In this document: piece after piece, positions 1 to 8,317 of the stretch
Layout of the letters: every line of letters starts with the position of its first letter
How positions within the stretch are numbered: position 1 is the first letter of the stretch
Source: Oscillospiraceae bacterium
Lineage (GTDB): Bacteria > Bacillota > Clostridia > Oscillospirales > Acutalibacteraceae
Length of the DNA: 64,000 nucleotides
Assembly (NCBI GenBank): GCA_015066105.1
Contig: SVOY01000010.1
Span: 19,453 to 83,452, forward strand
Reading direction: 5' to 3'
The notes under the pieces: model-generated
The model's database searches: none
What the model saw: the letters and a program-made list of their open reading frames with translations, nothing else
Told to the model about the DNA's origin: nothing
Made by a program: the position numbers and the translations under genes

Positions 1-1187
1 GAGTTTTCTTCTGTAACGGTCACCCTTTCATAAAGCGGGTGGCTTTTTATTGTTTCCATAAGGCAGTCGCGCTGTGTGCGGTAAAAGTTCCGCATACGGT
101 TAATGTGCTTTTCAAAATGCCCCTTTTCAATAAAAGAGGCGAGGGTGTACTGCTCAAAGTTTGCAACGGTGCAGGAATAAAAGCTCAGCTTCTCGTTGTA
201 TTTTTTCATCAACGCCTCGGGCAGTATCATATAGCTTATTCGTATTGTCGGTGTCAGTGATTTTGAAAAGGTGTTGATGTAAATTACCTTTTCAAGCACG
301 TCAATGCTCTGCAAAGAGGGGATAGGCTTGCCCAAAAGGCGGAATTCGCTGTCGTAATCGTCTTCTATTATGTATCGCTCCTGCGATTTTGATGCCCAGG
401 AAAGAAGCTCGTAGCGGCGGCTTACGGGTGTTACAATGCCCGTGGGAAAGTGGTGCGATGGCGAAATGTGAAGCACATCTGCCTTGCTTTTTTCAAGCAT
501 ATTCACATCTATGCCCTGGGTATCAAGAGGCACGTGAACACAGTCAACCTCGTTGGCCTTGTAAATGTGGTGGATTTTTCTGTAGCCCGGGTCCTCAAGG
601 GCATAACGCTTGCCTCTGCCCAAAAGCTGAATTATCAGCGAATAAAGGTATTCCGTTCCGGCACCGATGATAATCCTGTCGGCGCTTACCTTCATTCCGC
701 GGAACTGAAAAAGGCAGTCGGCTATTGCTTTTCTCAGCTCATATATTCCCTGACCCGGTGAACTGACCATAAGCTTTTTGCGTTCATCTGACATTGTTTC
801 GCGCATCAGCCTTGTCCACGTTACAAAGGGAAAGTTGTCGCTTGACGTGTTGTTTTTCACAAAATCAGCAAAAAACTCATTCTCACCGTGCGCTTCTGAC
901 CTTGCTTCTTCGGGCGCTTCCGTCGTCTTGAGCTCTGCCGCCGAGGCAATGTGTGACACAAAAAAGCCGCTTTTAGGCACGGAGTAAATATAGCCCTCTG
1001 CCATAAGCTGACCGTAGGCGGACTCTACTGTTATGGTGCTGATGTCAAGATTTTTTGCAAGTGCCCTTTTTGAGGGAAGCTTTTCATCCGGTGCAAGGCG
1101 GAAGGAGAGAATGTCCTCCTTTATGCAGGTGTAAAGATATTCGTAAAGGCTCATACCGTTTCTGTTTTCAAAGGAGTATGTGAGCAT
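1..1187 (-). CDS. MocR/PdxR-type GntR regulator with aminotransferase domain (3' end cut by window)
   Basis: Not in the ORF track because it runs off the left edge; I translated the minus strand from the ATG at 1187, preceded by GAGGTG. About 395 residues are visible, starting MLTYSFENRNGMSLYEYLY. The N-terminal ~70 residues are a GntR-type winged helix (KLPSKRALAKNLDISTITVE). The rest is a fold-type I aminotransferase-like domain, with EDDYDSEFR and the probable PLP-lysine motif NTFSKSLTP. MocR/PdxR proteins use PLP as effector and often control vitamin B6 salvage. The divergent pyridoxal-kinase gene 123 bases away supports that role (inference). Roughly 70 C-terminal residues are missing only because of the window boundary. 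Confidence 0.88.
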   Translation of the reverse strand, partial: MLTYSFENRNGMSLYEYLYTCIKEDILSFRLAPDEKLPSKRALAKNLDISTITVESAYGQLMAEGYIYSVPKSGFFVSHIASAAELKTTEAPEEARSEAHGENEFFADFVKNNTSSDNFPFVTWTRLMRETMSDERKKLMVSSPGQGIYELRKAIADCLFQFRGMKVSADRIIIGAGTEYLYSLIIQLLGRGKRYALEDPGYRKIHHIYKANEVDCVHVPLDTQGIDVNMLEKSKADVLHISPSHHFPTGIVTPVSRRYELLSWASKSQERYIIEDDYDSEFRLLGKPIPSLQSIDVLEKVIYINTFSKSLTPTIRISYMILPEALMKKYNEKLSFYSCTVANFEQYTLASFIEKGHFEKHINRMRNFYRTQRDCLMETIKSHPLYERVTVTEEN

Positions 1188-1230
1188 ATATATTCACCTC
1201 AACTGACTATATAAATTAAATTGATTTTGG

Positions 1231-1260
1231 TTATTTCAATATGGTCACAAATAGTATAAT
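1231..1260 (+). promoter_or_regulatory. Candidate promoter of the pyridoxal kinase gene, weak -35
   Basis: A perfect TATAAT lies at 1255-1260, about 50 bases before the kinase start, but the position 17 bases upstream (TATTTC) is a poor -35. A good -10 with a poor -35 is what an activator-dependent promoter would show, and the divergent MocR regulator is the obvious candidate. The 123-base gap is AT-rich. I could not define an operator by eye. Confidence 0.4.
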
Positions 1261-1310
1261 ATATAGAAAAGCTTTTGTAAACAGTATTTTCAATATTGAG
1301 GTGTTTTTAA

Positions 1311-2141
1311 ATGAAAAGAATAGTAACAATCCAGGATATCTCCTGCGTAGGCAAATGCTCACTTACGGTTGCACTGCCCATAATTTCAGCAATGGGCGTT
1401 GAAGCCGCAATTATTCCCACGGCTGTGCTTTCAACCCACACAATGTTTCCCGAGTTTACCGTAAAGGACCTTACAAGCGAAATCAAGCCTATTACCGCTC
1501 ATTGGAAAAGGGCAGGCTTCGGCTTTGACGGAATTTATACGGGCTACCTCGGCTCATTTGAGCAGATTGACCTTATGAAGGAGCTTTTTGCCGATTTTAA
1601 AACAGAGGACAACATTATTCTTGTTGACCCTGCAATGGCTGATAACGGTAAGCTTTATCCTGCCTTTGACGAGGCCTATGCAAAGTATATGGCCACACTT
1701 TGTGCCAAGGCAGATATGATAGTGCCCAATGTTACCGAGGCTTGCTTTATGCTTGGTGCTGAGTATAAGGAAAGCTACGACGAAGCTTACATAAAGGAGC
1801 TTTTGGGCGGCCTTTCCGCACTTGGTGCAAGATATGCCGTGCTCACGGGCGTAGGCTTTAAAGAGGGCAAAACGGGCGTAATGGGCTATGATAAGGTTAA
1901 CGACGAGTATTTTTACTTTGAGCAGGATAAGCTTCCCTGCGCATATCACGGCACAGGCGACATTTTCTCAAGCACCTGTATGGGAGCGATGACTCTCGGC
2001 CTTGATTGGAAAAAGGCACTTACCGTTGCCGCAAAGTATACTGCAGAGTGCATCCGCATCACCTTTGAAACACCGGGCTCAAACACCTACGGCGTTGATT
2101 TTGAAAGGGCAGTGCCTTACCTGCTTGAACTGTTAAAGTAA
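1311..2141 (+). CDS. pdxY: Pyridoxal/pyridoxamine kinase
   Basis: 276 residues, the usual length for PdxK/PdxY kinases of the ribokinase superfamily, which phosphorylate pyridoxal, pyridoxine or pyridoxamine with ATP. Visible features: the N-terminal strand MKRIVTIQDISCVGKCSL, the substrate-side segment LSTHTMFPEFT, DPAMADNGKLY in mid-protein, IVPNVTEACFMLG, and the C-terminal anion-hole/base region YHGTGDIFSS with the catalytic Asp. The start has GAGGTG upstream. It is divergent from a PLP-responsive MocR-type regulator, so both probably form a B6-salvage control unit. PdxK versus PdxY naming is uncertain. A thiamine-pathway HMP kinase (ThiD) is less likely because of the STHT segment and the regulator. 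Confidence 0.87.
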   Translation: MKRIVTIQDISCVGKCSLTVALPIISAMGVEAAIIPTAVLSTHTMFPEFTVKDLTSEIKPITAHWKRAGFGFDGIYTGYLGSFEQIDLMKELFADFKTEDNIILVDPAMADNGKLYPAFDEAYAKYMATLCAKADMIVPNVTEACFMLGAEYKESYDEAYIKELLGGLSALGARYAVLTGVGFKEGKTGVMGYDKVNDEYFYFEQDKLPCAYHGTGDIFSSTCMGAMTLGLDWKKALTVAAKYTAECIRITFETPGSNTYGVDFERAVPYLLELLK

Positions 2142-2188
2142 GCAATTCAAAAGCTCTGTTCATCAATTGCTTTTGAACCCATAAAAGT

Positions 2189-2227
2189 ACAACCGTTGAC
2201 TGTAAAAATCAACGGTTGTTTTTTTGT
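2189..2227 (+). terminator. Rho-independent terminator after the pyridoxal kinase
   Basis: Perfect 11-bp inverted repeat ACAACCGTTGA / TCAACGGTTGT with a 9-base loop, followed by seven T. It closes the kinase transcript. Confidence 0.88.
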
Positions 2228-2271
2228 TTAATTGCGGAGCCTTGCCCCCAAAGTCCACAAGCTTCTGATTT

Positions 2272-2307
2272 AAAAAAGCTCAGCACTGCTGTGCTGAGCT
2301 TTCTTTT
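2272..2307 (-). terminator. Terminator of the 62-residue membrane protein gene
   Basis: Stem AAAGCTCAGCAC / GTGCTGAGCTTT with a 4-base loop. Read on the minus strand it is followed by a run of T (TTTTTTAAA), directly downstream of the small minus-strand gene. The plus side also has a T-rich tail, so it may work both ways. Confidence 0.8.
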
Positions 2308-2310
2308 AAC

Positions 2311-2499
2311 TTATGCCTGTGTTTCTGAAATGAAATCAGCTTCCATGCAGGAGCAGGAAACATAGTTCTCTCTGTCGTCTGCGTTCTTAGCCTTTTTCTT
2401 TTCGATAAGCTTTGTAACAGCAATATAAATACCTGCAACTGCTGCTGCAACCGCAATAATAATAGCTACAATTTTTGCAATTTTCTTAAATGTTTCCAT
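2311..2499 (-). CDS. Small single-pass membrane protein of unknown function
   Basis: The track start (MEEQTMETF) is probably 5 codons too early, because the sequence encoding MEEQ is itself the GGAGGAA ribosome site for the second ATG at 2499. The chosen product is 62 residues. METFKKIAK is followed by one hydrophobic helix (about residues 8-29, Ala/Val/Ile-rich), a basic stretch (KLIEKKKAK), then an acidic tail with a Cys pair, ENYVSCSCMEADF. A dedicated promoterless-looking gap and its own terminator suggest a real gene. I do not recognise the family. The CSC tail could bind metal or be processed, but nothing else here supports that. Confidence 0.6.
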   Translation of the reverse strand: METFKKIAKIVAIIIAVAAAVAGIYIAVTKLIEKKKAKNADDRENYVSCSCMEADFISETQA

Positions 2500-2573
2500 G
2501 GTTTGTTCCTCCATAAATATTATTACTCAATAATTATATCATCACAAACTTTTTAAGTCAATAGTTTTCGCCT

Positions 2574-3530
2574 TTAATTATAATTTATAGTGTAATTACT
2601 TGTGTAAGTGCCTTCCATTGTTATGCTCACGTTGATTATCATTTTACCCGTGCCGCCGCCCTTTGAGCTGAGTTTGTGCTCAATTGAGGTTATTCGTCCC
2701 TCTGAGTCAAAAACGGCCTTAACGGTTGAGGGTGCATAATCAATGTTCAGCTCTGTCATCGTTGCCCCTGAGGGAACGAGTGCTGAGGGGTCAATTACCT
2801 CAACCATTGTTGAAAGGTTTGCGGCAGGCGAATACATCGTCTGTGACTCTGCCTTGAGTGTCAGCGTTACTGTGTAGCCGCCGTCGGCGTTTGCCGTTGC
2901 AGCTGCCTCGGTTACTGCATCGGGGCTGCACTGTGCCGCAGCGTTAAGCGGAGCTATTGTTGAATTCGGGGTCTCTCCCGTTGCCGCATCCTTTCCGCCG
3001 ATAAAGGTATAGCTTTCGGGCTCGGGGGGAGCGATAAGGTTGTTTGCAAAATCCATTACCGTGTTTTTCAATGCCGAGCCGCCCGTCATCTGTACGTCTG
3101 TGATGTTAACATTGAGAGTGTCAACCTTGTCCATTTTAAAATTCTGAGTGTTTTTAAGCGCATTTACACCGTTGACATAAGCGTTGATAATCTCATTTGT
3201 CCCCTTGGGTACAGAGCCTTCATTCTTTTTGGTCGTCGTCTCAGTAGTATCACTCACGGAAGGTGCTTTGGTTGTTGTGCTTGTGCTTGCAGGTGCATTT
3301 GTCGGCTGAGTGGGGGAGGGGCCGAAAATGCTCTGCGTGCTTGCCGCGGTTGACGGCGCAGTTGTTGAGGGCGGAAGTGTAATTCCCGTTGTAATCTGCT
3401 CATTACCGCCCACGGGCACCTGCGCGCTCCGGCGGCTTCTTACGGTGTAGGCTATTGCAAAGGTTATGCAGAAAACCCACACCGAGGCTACAACAATGCA
3501 TGAAAGCTGTAGAAATTTTTTCTGTGTCAT
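2574..3530 (-). CDS. Membrane-anchored exported protein with Thr-rich linker
   Basis: 318 residues. The N terminus MTQKKFLQLSCIVVASVWVFCITFAIA has a single hydrophobic helix (about residues 8-30) without a clear cleavage site, so it is probably a membrane anchor. Residues ~45-110 are a Thr/Ser/Pro-rich linker typical of cell-wall-spanning regions (TTTTKAPSVSDTTETTTKK). The C-terminal ~200 residues form a beta-rich domain beginning NAYVNGVNALKNTQNFK. The end of the neighbouring fibronectin protein has a similar opening (LYLTQAINNTKNYQDS) and layout, so the two seem to share a domain. No catalytic motif is seen. Function is unknown, presumably at the cell surface. Confidence 0.72.
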   Translation of the reverse strand: MTQKKFLQLSCIVVASVWVFCITFAIAYTVRSRRSAQVPVGGNEQITTGITLPPSTTAPSTAASTQSIFGPSPTQPTNAPASTSTTTKAPSVSDTTETTTKKNEGSVPKGTNEIINAYVNGVNALKNTQNFKMDKVDTLNVNITDVQMTGGSALKNTVMDFANNLIAPPEPESYTFIGGKDAATGETPNSTIAPLNAAAQCSPDAVTEAAATANADGGYTVTLTLKAESQTMYSPAANLSTMVEVIDPSALVPSGATMTELNIDYAPSTVKAVFDSEGRITSIEHKLSSKGGGTGKMIINVSITMEGTYTSNYTINYN

Positions 3531-3560
3531 TTGTTTTATCCTCTCGGAAAAAGGATTTTT

Positions 3561-3600
3561 TATAAAATCAAGGGATACCGGATAAGTATCCCTTGATTAA
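3561..3600 (-). terminator. Hairpin between the two surface-protein genes
   Basis: Inverted repeat TCAAGGGATAC / GTATCCCTTGA with a 7-base spacer. On the minus strand it is followed by TTTTATAAAAAA. It sits just after the fibronectin-repeat gene and before the 318-residue gene, so it should terminate or attenuate between them. Confidence 0.72.
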
Positions 3601-3610
3601 AGTTGCTTGC

Positions 3611-6600
3611 TTATCTTGTAAAGGTATAAGAGAAGCTTGAGGTGCCGGTGATGGGAATCTTGAATTCCATTGTGTCACCCTTTTCGAGTGATACACCGCT
3701 ATCGTTGGAATCCTCTGAAACAGTCATGCTCATTGAGAACTTGCCCGTGAAGGGTGCGTTTGCAGTGTAGGATTTGAGAACGTAGTCCGAAGCGATTACA
3801 GCCTGAACGGTTGTTTCACCTACTACAACCTCTTCTGTCTTAAGGCCGTCCTGAGAGAAGCTTGTTGAATTGAGCACTGAAAGGAAGCCGTCGTGATAAT
3901 AGGGGTTGTTCTTTTCCTGCTTGAGCTTGAAGGAAACTGAAAGGCTGCCGTCTGAATTCTTTGTAGACTTGAAGTCCTTGATACCCTTTGACCATGCAGT
4001 GGGGTTGTTACCGTTGTAAAGGTAAGCAGCTCTTGTTGAGTTTGTGTTGGGCTCGATAAAGTTCTTGAGTGTAACAGTAACGTTGTTTTCGTCCTTTGTC
4101 TCGCCGTTTGTGAAGGTGAAGTTGTAGTTGTTGTTTTCAACAATATCGTTTGCAAGCTCGTCTTTAAGAAGACCGCCTAAAAGAGCACCGAGAATCAAGT
4201 TTTCTTTTCCGTTGACATAAATCTGAAGGTCGCCGCACTTGGTGGAGATTGAAGAACTGAACTTAACACCGATGCTGTCCTGATAATTCTTTGTGTTGTT
4301 TATCGCCTGTGTGAGATAAAGAAGCTGGCTGTTAACTGAAGCTGAGTCGCTGTTGTTTACCTTAAGTGCATTTGTCTTAACGGTGAGTAAGCCCGTACCG
4401 CTGAGGGTCTTGTTGCTGCTGTCATGAGCGACAACGGTGAGTGAGTGGATTGAGTCGGGTGCAAGTGCAACCTTGAGCACGTATTTGTCACCGCTCTTTG
4501 TGAGCTCGCTTACGTTATAGGTTGTGCAGTTATACATAATAAAGGGATAGTATGAGTTGATTGTATAGCTTGCAACGTTTTCATAAGCGGGAACCTTGAT
4601 TTCGGTGTAATAATCACCCACGCTGATGTCGATATCGGCTGTATCGCCGGTAACTACATCGGAGGTAATGCCTGCGTAGCCGTTTGCATCAACAACGCGC
4701 ACACGGTAAATTTCTGCCCTTGAAGCGGCAGGCTTGTCTGCGAGTGCAGTTTCTGTTGTTGAAATAATGCTGTCCTCTGTCAGCTTTTCGTATGCCTTGA
4801 ACTTACCGTCGTTGAAGTCGAATACGGTCCAATCCTTTGCCTGGAGAGAATCAAATCTTTCAACAACATAACCCTTTGCACCGCTTACCTCTGTCCATAC
4901 AAGCTCAATTGAGTTTGTGCCCGAAGCGGTGGAAACTTTTGTTTTTGCCGTGCTGAGGGTTCTTACGGAAACTGCTGATGAATATGCACCGTAGGTCTTT
5001 GTGCCGGAGTTGTTTACATAAGCGCGCACTCTTACCGAATAAGCGGTGCCGGCCTTAAGGCTCTTGATTGTTGCGGTTGTGCCTGTTGTTTCGGGTGCGG
5101 ATGTCCAGTTGCTGCCGTCAGCCGAATACTGAATCTGATACTTTGCAGCGCCTGTTACCTTGCCCCAGCTTACGGTAACTGTATCTGAGGTTGAAGCAGA
5201 AATGATTACGCCGTTAACATTTGTTGTGCCGGCTGAAATCGTGGGAGCCGCGGGGGCAGTGATGAAGGAGAAACTTGAAGACTCTGCACTCTTTGTGCTG
5301 TTGAGCAATGCTCTTACCTTGAAGGTATACTTTGTGCCTGCCGAAAGGCCGGAAAGAGTGTAGCTTCTTGTTGTGCCGGTGTTAACCCAGGTGCCGGTTT
5401 TGGAGTTGTAAATCTCATAGGCTGTTGCGCCTGTTGAGGCTGTCCAGGTCACCTTGAGTGAGTTGGTTGCGGCACTTGAAAGGCTGATTGTTTTGGGTGC
5501 AAGCACGCTTGTGTATGCAGAAACAGCTGATGAGTAGCTGCCGTAGCTTGTTGCGCTTATATCCTTGACATTGGAGTTCTTTACGTAAGCGCGTACTCTG
5601 AAGTAGTACTTTGTGCCTGCCTTGAGGCTGCTTACCGTTGCCGATGTGCCTGTTGTGGTTGAAAGGCTTGTCCAGTTCTTGCCGTCTGCGGAGTACTGGG
5701 GCTGATAGCCTGCGGCACCCGTTGCCTTGCTCCAGGTGAAGGTGAGTGCGCTTGAGGTGCTCTTTGAGGCCTTTACGCCGCTTACCTTTGCCGGTGTTGT
5801 TATATATGTACGGGTTGCAGATTTTGTTCCGTCATATGAGCCGGAGTATGCTCTTACGATAAATTCGTATTTTGTACCTGCCTTGAGGTTCTTTACTGTA
5901 AGAGTTCTCTTTGTTTTGGTGTTGGTCCACTTCTTTGTGGCCTTGTTGTAAACCTCATAGCCCTTTGCACCGTCAACTGCTGACCAGGCAAGAGAGAGGC
6001 TGTTTGATGTAACGCCCTTGAGCACAAAGGATGAAGGAGCCGTAAGTGCGGGGCCTGTCTTTATTGTTGAGCTGTAGTCGCCGTAAACCTTTTTCTTTGA
6101 AACGGTTCTGTAGGCACGGATACGGAAGCTGTAGGTCTTACCGAGGGTGAGCTTTGAAATTGTCATTGAGGTTTTGGTGGTTGTTTTATAGGTTGTCCAT
6201 TTTTTGTTGCTGTAGCGCTGAACAACGTATCCGCTTGCACCGGAAACCTTTGACCAGGAGAGCTTTACGGAGTTTTTGGTGGGTGAGGACTTTACGGTCT
6301 TTACCTTTGCGGGTACGGGCTTGCCCTTCACCACTGAAGACCAGGAGCTGTAGGTGCTTCTGAGAAGTCCCTTATCAATAGCTCTTACGCGGTAGCGGTA
6401 GGTCTTACCCGTTGTAAGCTTTTTGTCGGTATAGCTTGTTGACTTGGTTGAGCTTGTCAGTGTGGTCCATTTTTTGCCGTCGGTTGAACGCTGAACCTGA
6501 TAGCCGCCGTCAGCACCCTTAACCTCAGACCAGGTGATGGTAACTGAGTTGTAGGTTACGGACTTAACCTTTGCCTTGGGCGCACTGATAGCCGAAGCGA

Positions 6601-6670
6601 TGAGCATGGTTGCAAAAACCGTAACAACGCAGAATGCTAAAGCCAGAGCACCTTTGAATGTTTTTTTCAT
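3611..6670 (-). CDS. Secreted protein with seven fibronectin type III repeats
   Basis: The start was moved from the track to the ATG at 6670 (MKKTFKGALALAF), which has GGAGG 10 bases upstream; this gives 1019 residues. A signal peptide covers about residues 1-28 (VVTVFATMLIASAISA). Seven FnIII repeats of ~85-95 residues follow, each with a TW/SW..V.GA.GY core and a TKY..RVRAY end. The last third is a different domain that starts near LYLTQAINNTKNYQDS and resembles the C-terminal domain of the adjacent 318-residue protein. There is no LPXTG, dockerin or hydrolase domain. It is probably an adhesive or polysaccharide-associated surface protein (inference). Confidence 0.82.
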   Translation of the reverse strand: MKKTFKGALALAFCVVTVFATMLIASAISAPKAKVKSVTYNSVTITWSEVKGADGGYQVQRSTDGKKWTTLTSSTKSTSYTDKKLTTGKTYRYRVRAIDKGLLRSTYSSWSSVVKGKPVPAKVKTVKSSPTKNSVKLSWSKVSGASGYVVQRYSNKKWTTYKTTTKTSMTISKLTLGKTYSFRIRAYRTVSKKKVYGDYSSTIKTGPALTAPSSFVLKGVTSNSLSLAWSAVDGAKGYEVYNKATKKWTNTKTKRTLTVKNLKAGTKYEFIVRAYSGSYDGTKSATRTYITTPAKVSGVKASKSTSSALTFTWSKATGAAGYQPQYSADGKNWTSLSTTTGTSATVSSLKAGTKYYFRVRAYVKNSNVKDISATSYGSYSSAVSAYTSVLAPKTISLSSAATNSLKVTWTASTGATAYEIYNSKTGTWVNTGTTRSYTLSGLSAGTKYTFKVRALLNSTKSAESSSFSFITAPAAPTISAGTTNVNGVIISASTSDTVTVSWGKVTGAAKYQIQYSADGSNWTSAPETTGTTATIKSLKAGTAYSVRVRAYVNNSGTKTYGAYSSAVSVRTLSTAKTKVSTASGTNSIELVWTEVSGAKGYVVERFDSLQAKDWTVFDFNDGKFKAYEKLTEDSIISTTETALADKPAASRAEIYRVRVVDANGYAGITSDVVTGDTADIDISVGDYYTEIKVPAYENVASYTINSYYPFIMYNCTTYNVSELTKSGDKYVLKVALAPDSIHSLTVVAHDSSNKTLSGTGLLTVKTNALKVNNSDSASVNSQLLYLTQAINNTKNYQDSIGVKFSSSISTKCGDLQIYVNGKENLILGALLGGLLKDELANDIVENNNYNFTFTNGETKDENNVTVTLKNFIEPNTNSTRAAYLYNGNNPTAWSKGIKDFKSTKNSDGSLSVSFKLKQEKNNPYYHDGFLSVLNSTSFSQDGLKTEEVVVGETTVQAVIASDYVLKSYTANAPFTGKFSMSMTVSEDSNDSGVSLEKGDTMEFKIPITGTSSFSYTFTR

Positions 6671-6759
6671 TTTCGAATTACCTCCGATCATTTTATGTAA
6701 TTTGTTCTGCAAACAATTATTACCTTGTTTGGCCGTAAAGACACCTATAGCATTATAAG

Positions 6760-6788
6760 TATATATATAATAGCATATATTGTGTAAA
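6760..6788 (-). promoter_or_regulatory. Candidate sigma-A promoter for the fibronectin-repeat gene
   Basis: On the minus strand TTTACA (6788-6783), a 17-base spacer and TATATA (6765-6760) lie about 90 bases before the start codon. It has moderate matches in a very AT-rich stretch, so it is a suggestion only. Confidence 0.4.
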
Positions 6789-6850
6789 ATTACAATTCTT
6801 TTTTCGCTTTAATCTGTTAATTTTTTGTGTGGAAAATTTGTTCTTTGTGC

Positions 6851-6880
6851 AAAGAAAAAGAGACGGGCAACCCCGTCTCG
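6851..6880 (-). terminator. Terminator of rpsT
   Basis: On the minus strand GAGACGGG-loop-CCCGTCTC is followed by TTTTTCTTT, about 20 bases after the rpsT stop. Confidence 0.88.
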
Positions 6881-6899
6881 CAATTTTCTCTAAACTCAA

Positions 6900-7160
6900 T
6901 TATTTTGAAGCGTTGAGCTTGAGTGTAAGAGCTGACTTCTTTCTTGCAGCATTGTTCTTGTGAAGGAGACCCTTAGCTACAGCCTGGTCAATCTTCTTAA
7001 CTGCGAGCTTAACAGCTACTTCCTTATCCTCGGAGTTCGCTTCGATAGCAGCGTTAGCCTTCTTAAGAGCTGTCTTAAGGGCAGAGTTTGCTGACTTGTT
7101 ACGTGCCTGCTTTGTTGCGTTAACGAGAACACGCTTTTTTGCTGATTTAATGTTTGGCAT
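6900..7160 (-). CDS. rpsT: 30S ribosomal protein S20
   Basis: 86 residues, the normal S20 length, starting MPNIKSAKKRVLVNATKQARNKS, with the Lys/Ala-rich helical composition that binds 16S rRNA during early 30S assembly. A strong AGGAGG lies just upstream. It is divergent from gpr. The rpsT-gpr-spoIIP neighbourhood is common in spore-forming Firmicutes, which supports both calls. It is transcribed alone, with its own promoter and terminator. Confidence 0.97.
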   Translation of the reverse strand: MPNIKSAKKRVLVNATKQARNKSANSALKTALKKANAAIEANSEDKEVAVKLAVKKIDQAVAKGLLHKNNAARKKSALTLKLNASK

Positions 7161-7196
7161 AATTTACACCTCCTCTTATAGCGTCATGCAGAAAAT

Positions 7197-7225
7197 ATAA
7201 TATCATCTTTTGAAACAAAAATCAA
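7197..7225 (-). promoter_or_regulatory. Sigma-A promoter of rpsT
   Basis: Minus strand TTGATT (7225-7220), exactly 17 bases, TATTAT (7202-7197), with a short leader ending in AGGAGG and the rpsT ATG. Confidence 0.7.
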
Positions 7226-7317
7226 GATATTTTTGCAAATTCGGATATACTTTTTTTCAAAGCGCCAATAATAATAGCACATAACTTTGAATAATGCAAT
7301 AGATTACGGAGAAAAAA

Positions 7318-8211
7318 ATGAATTTCAGAACAGATTTGGCCCTTGAAAGGCACGAAAGCGTAAAAGAAAAGGACCTTGCAGGCGTAAAGCTTGAGGTCAA
7401 AGAGTGCAAAAGCATAAAAATCAGCAACATAACCGTTCTTGATGAAAGAGGTGAAAGGGCACTCGGCAAGAAAAAGGGCAGATATATAACCGCGGAGCTG
7501 CCGTCACTTGAAAAAAGTGCCGATATGCTTGAGGATTGGGGCGGTGTACTTTCTGAGGAAATAAGGGGTCTTCTGCCCGAAGCTGAGGGCACCGTGCTTG
7601 TGGTCGGTCTCGGCAACAGAGACATAACCCCCGACGCTCTCGGCCCCGAGTGTATATCTCTTCTGCTTGCCACAAGGCACATAAAGGGTGAGCTTGCCGA
7701 AAGCGTCGGGCTTTCATCGCTTCGCAGTGTTGCGGGCATAGTGCCCGGTGTCCTCGGCAACACGGGCATTGAAACGGCTGAGATACTTAAGGGCATTGTC
7801 GCCCAGATTAAGCCTTCTGCCGTAATCGTGATTGACGCTCTTGCCGCAAGGAGCCTTGAACGCCTGGGCAACACGGTTCAGCTGTGCGATACGGGCGTTT
7901 CACCGGGCTCGGGCGTGGGCAACAAGAGAAAAAGCATTGACGTTGATTTTCTCGGTGTGCCGGTAATTGCCATAGGTGTGCCCACGGTTGTTGACGGCAT
8001 AACCGTTGCCCTTGACGTGATTGAGGCGGGCGGCGTTGAGCTGAGCGAGGAAAAGAAAAGGGATATACTCAGAGGTGAAAAGGGTATGATGGTCACCCCA
8101 AAGGAAATTGACCTTATGATAAAAAGAGCATCAAGGCTCCTTGCTCTTGCCGTAAATATGGCCTTGCAGCCGTCAATGGAGGCTCAGGAAATTATGGCCA
8201 TAGTAGGATAG
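7318..8211 (+). CDS. gpr: GPR germination endoprotease (spore protease)
   Basis: 297 residues. The protease degrades small acid-soluble spore proteins during germination; it is made as a zymogen in the forespore. Recognisable motifs are the N-terminal MNFRTDLALERHE (prosegment region), VVGLGNRDITPDALGP, the TGIET segment, IVIDALAARS, and DTGVSPGSGVGN, all diagnostic of the GPR (peptidase family A25) fold. The start has GGAG at the right distance. It is followed 106 bases later by spoIIP, as in Bacillus and Clostridium. Its presence shows that the organism belongs to a sporulating lineage. Confidence 0.96.
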   Translation: MNFRTDLALERHESVKEKDLAGVKLEVKECKSIKISNITVLDERGERALGKKKGRYITAELPSLEKSADMLEDWGGVLSEEIRGLLPEAEGTVLVVGLGNRDITPDALGPECISLLLATRHIKGELAESVGLSSLRSVAGIVPGVLGNTGIETAEILKGIVAQIKPSAVIVIDALAARSLERLGNTVQLCDTGVSPGSGVGNKRKSIDVDFLGVPVIAIGVPTVVDGITVALDVIEAGGVELSEEKKRDILRGEKGMMVTPKEIDLMIKRASRLLALAVNMALQPSMEAQEIMAIVG

Positions 8212-8317
8212 GGTGACGAGCATAATCCGATAAGGCTTATCAGGTTCGGTAAAGCTGTAATTATTTTTGTGTGCCGTGAATAAGCATATCATATAAAAAA
8301 GTATGGTGGGGGCTTTT

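Noticed and set aside
1554-1949. 131-residue minus-strand ORF
   Set aside because: Antisense to the pyridoxal kinase, no ribosome site.
7257-7874. 205-residue minus-strand ORF
   Set aside because: Antisense to gpr and extending into the rpsT promoter; composition is Ser/Leu-rich, as expected for a shadow.
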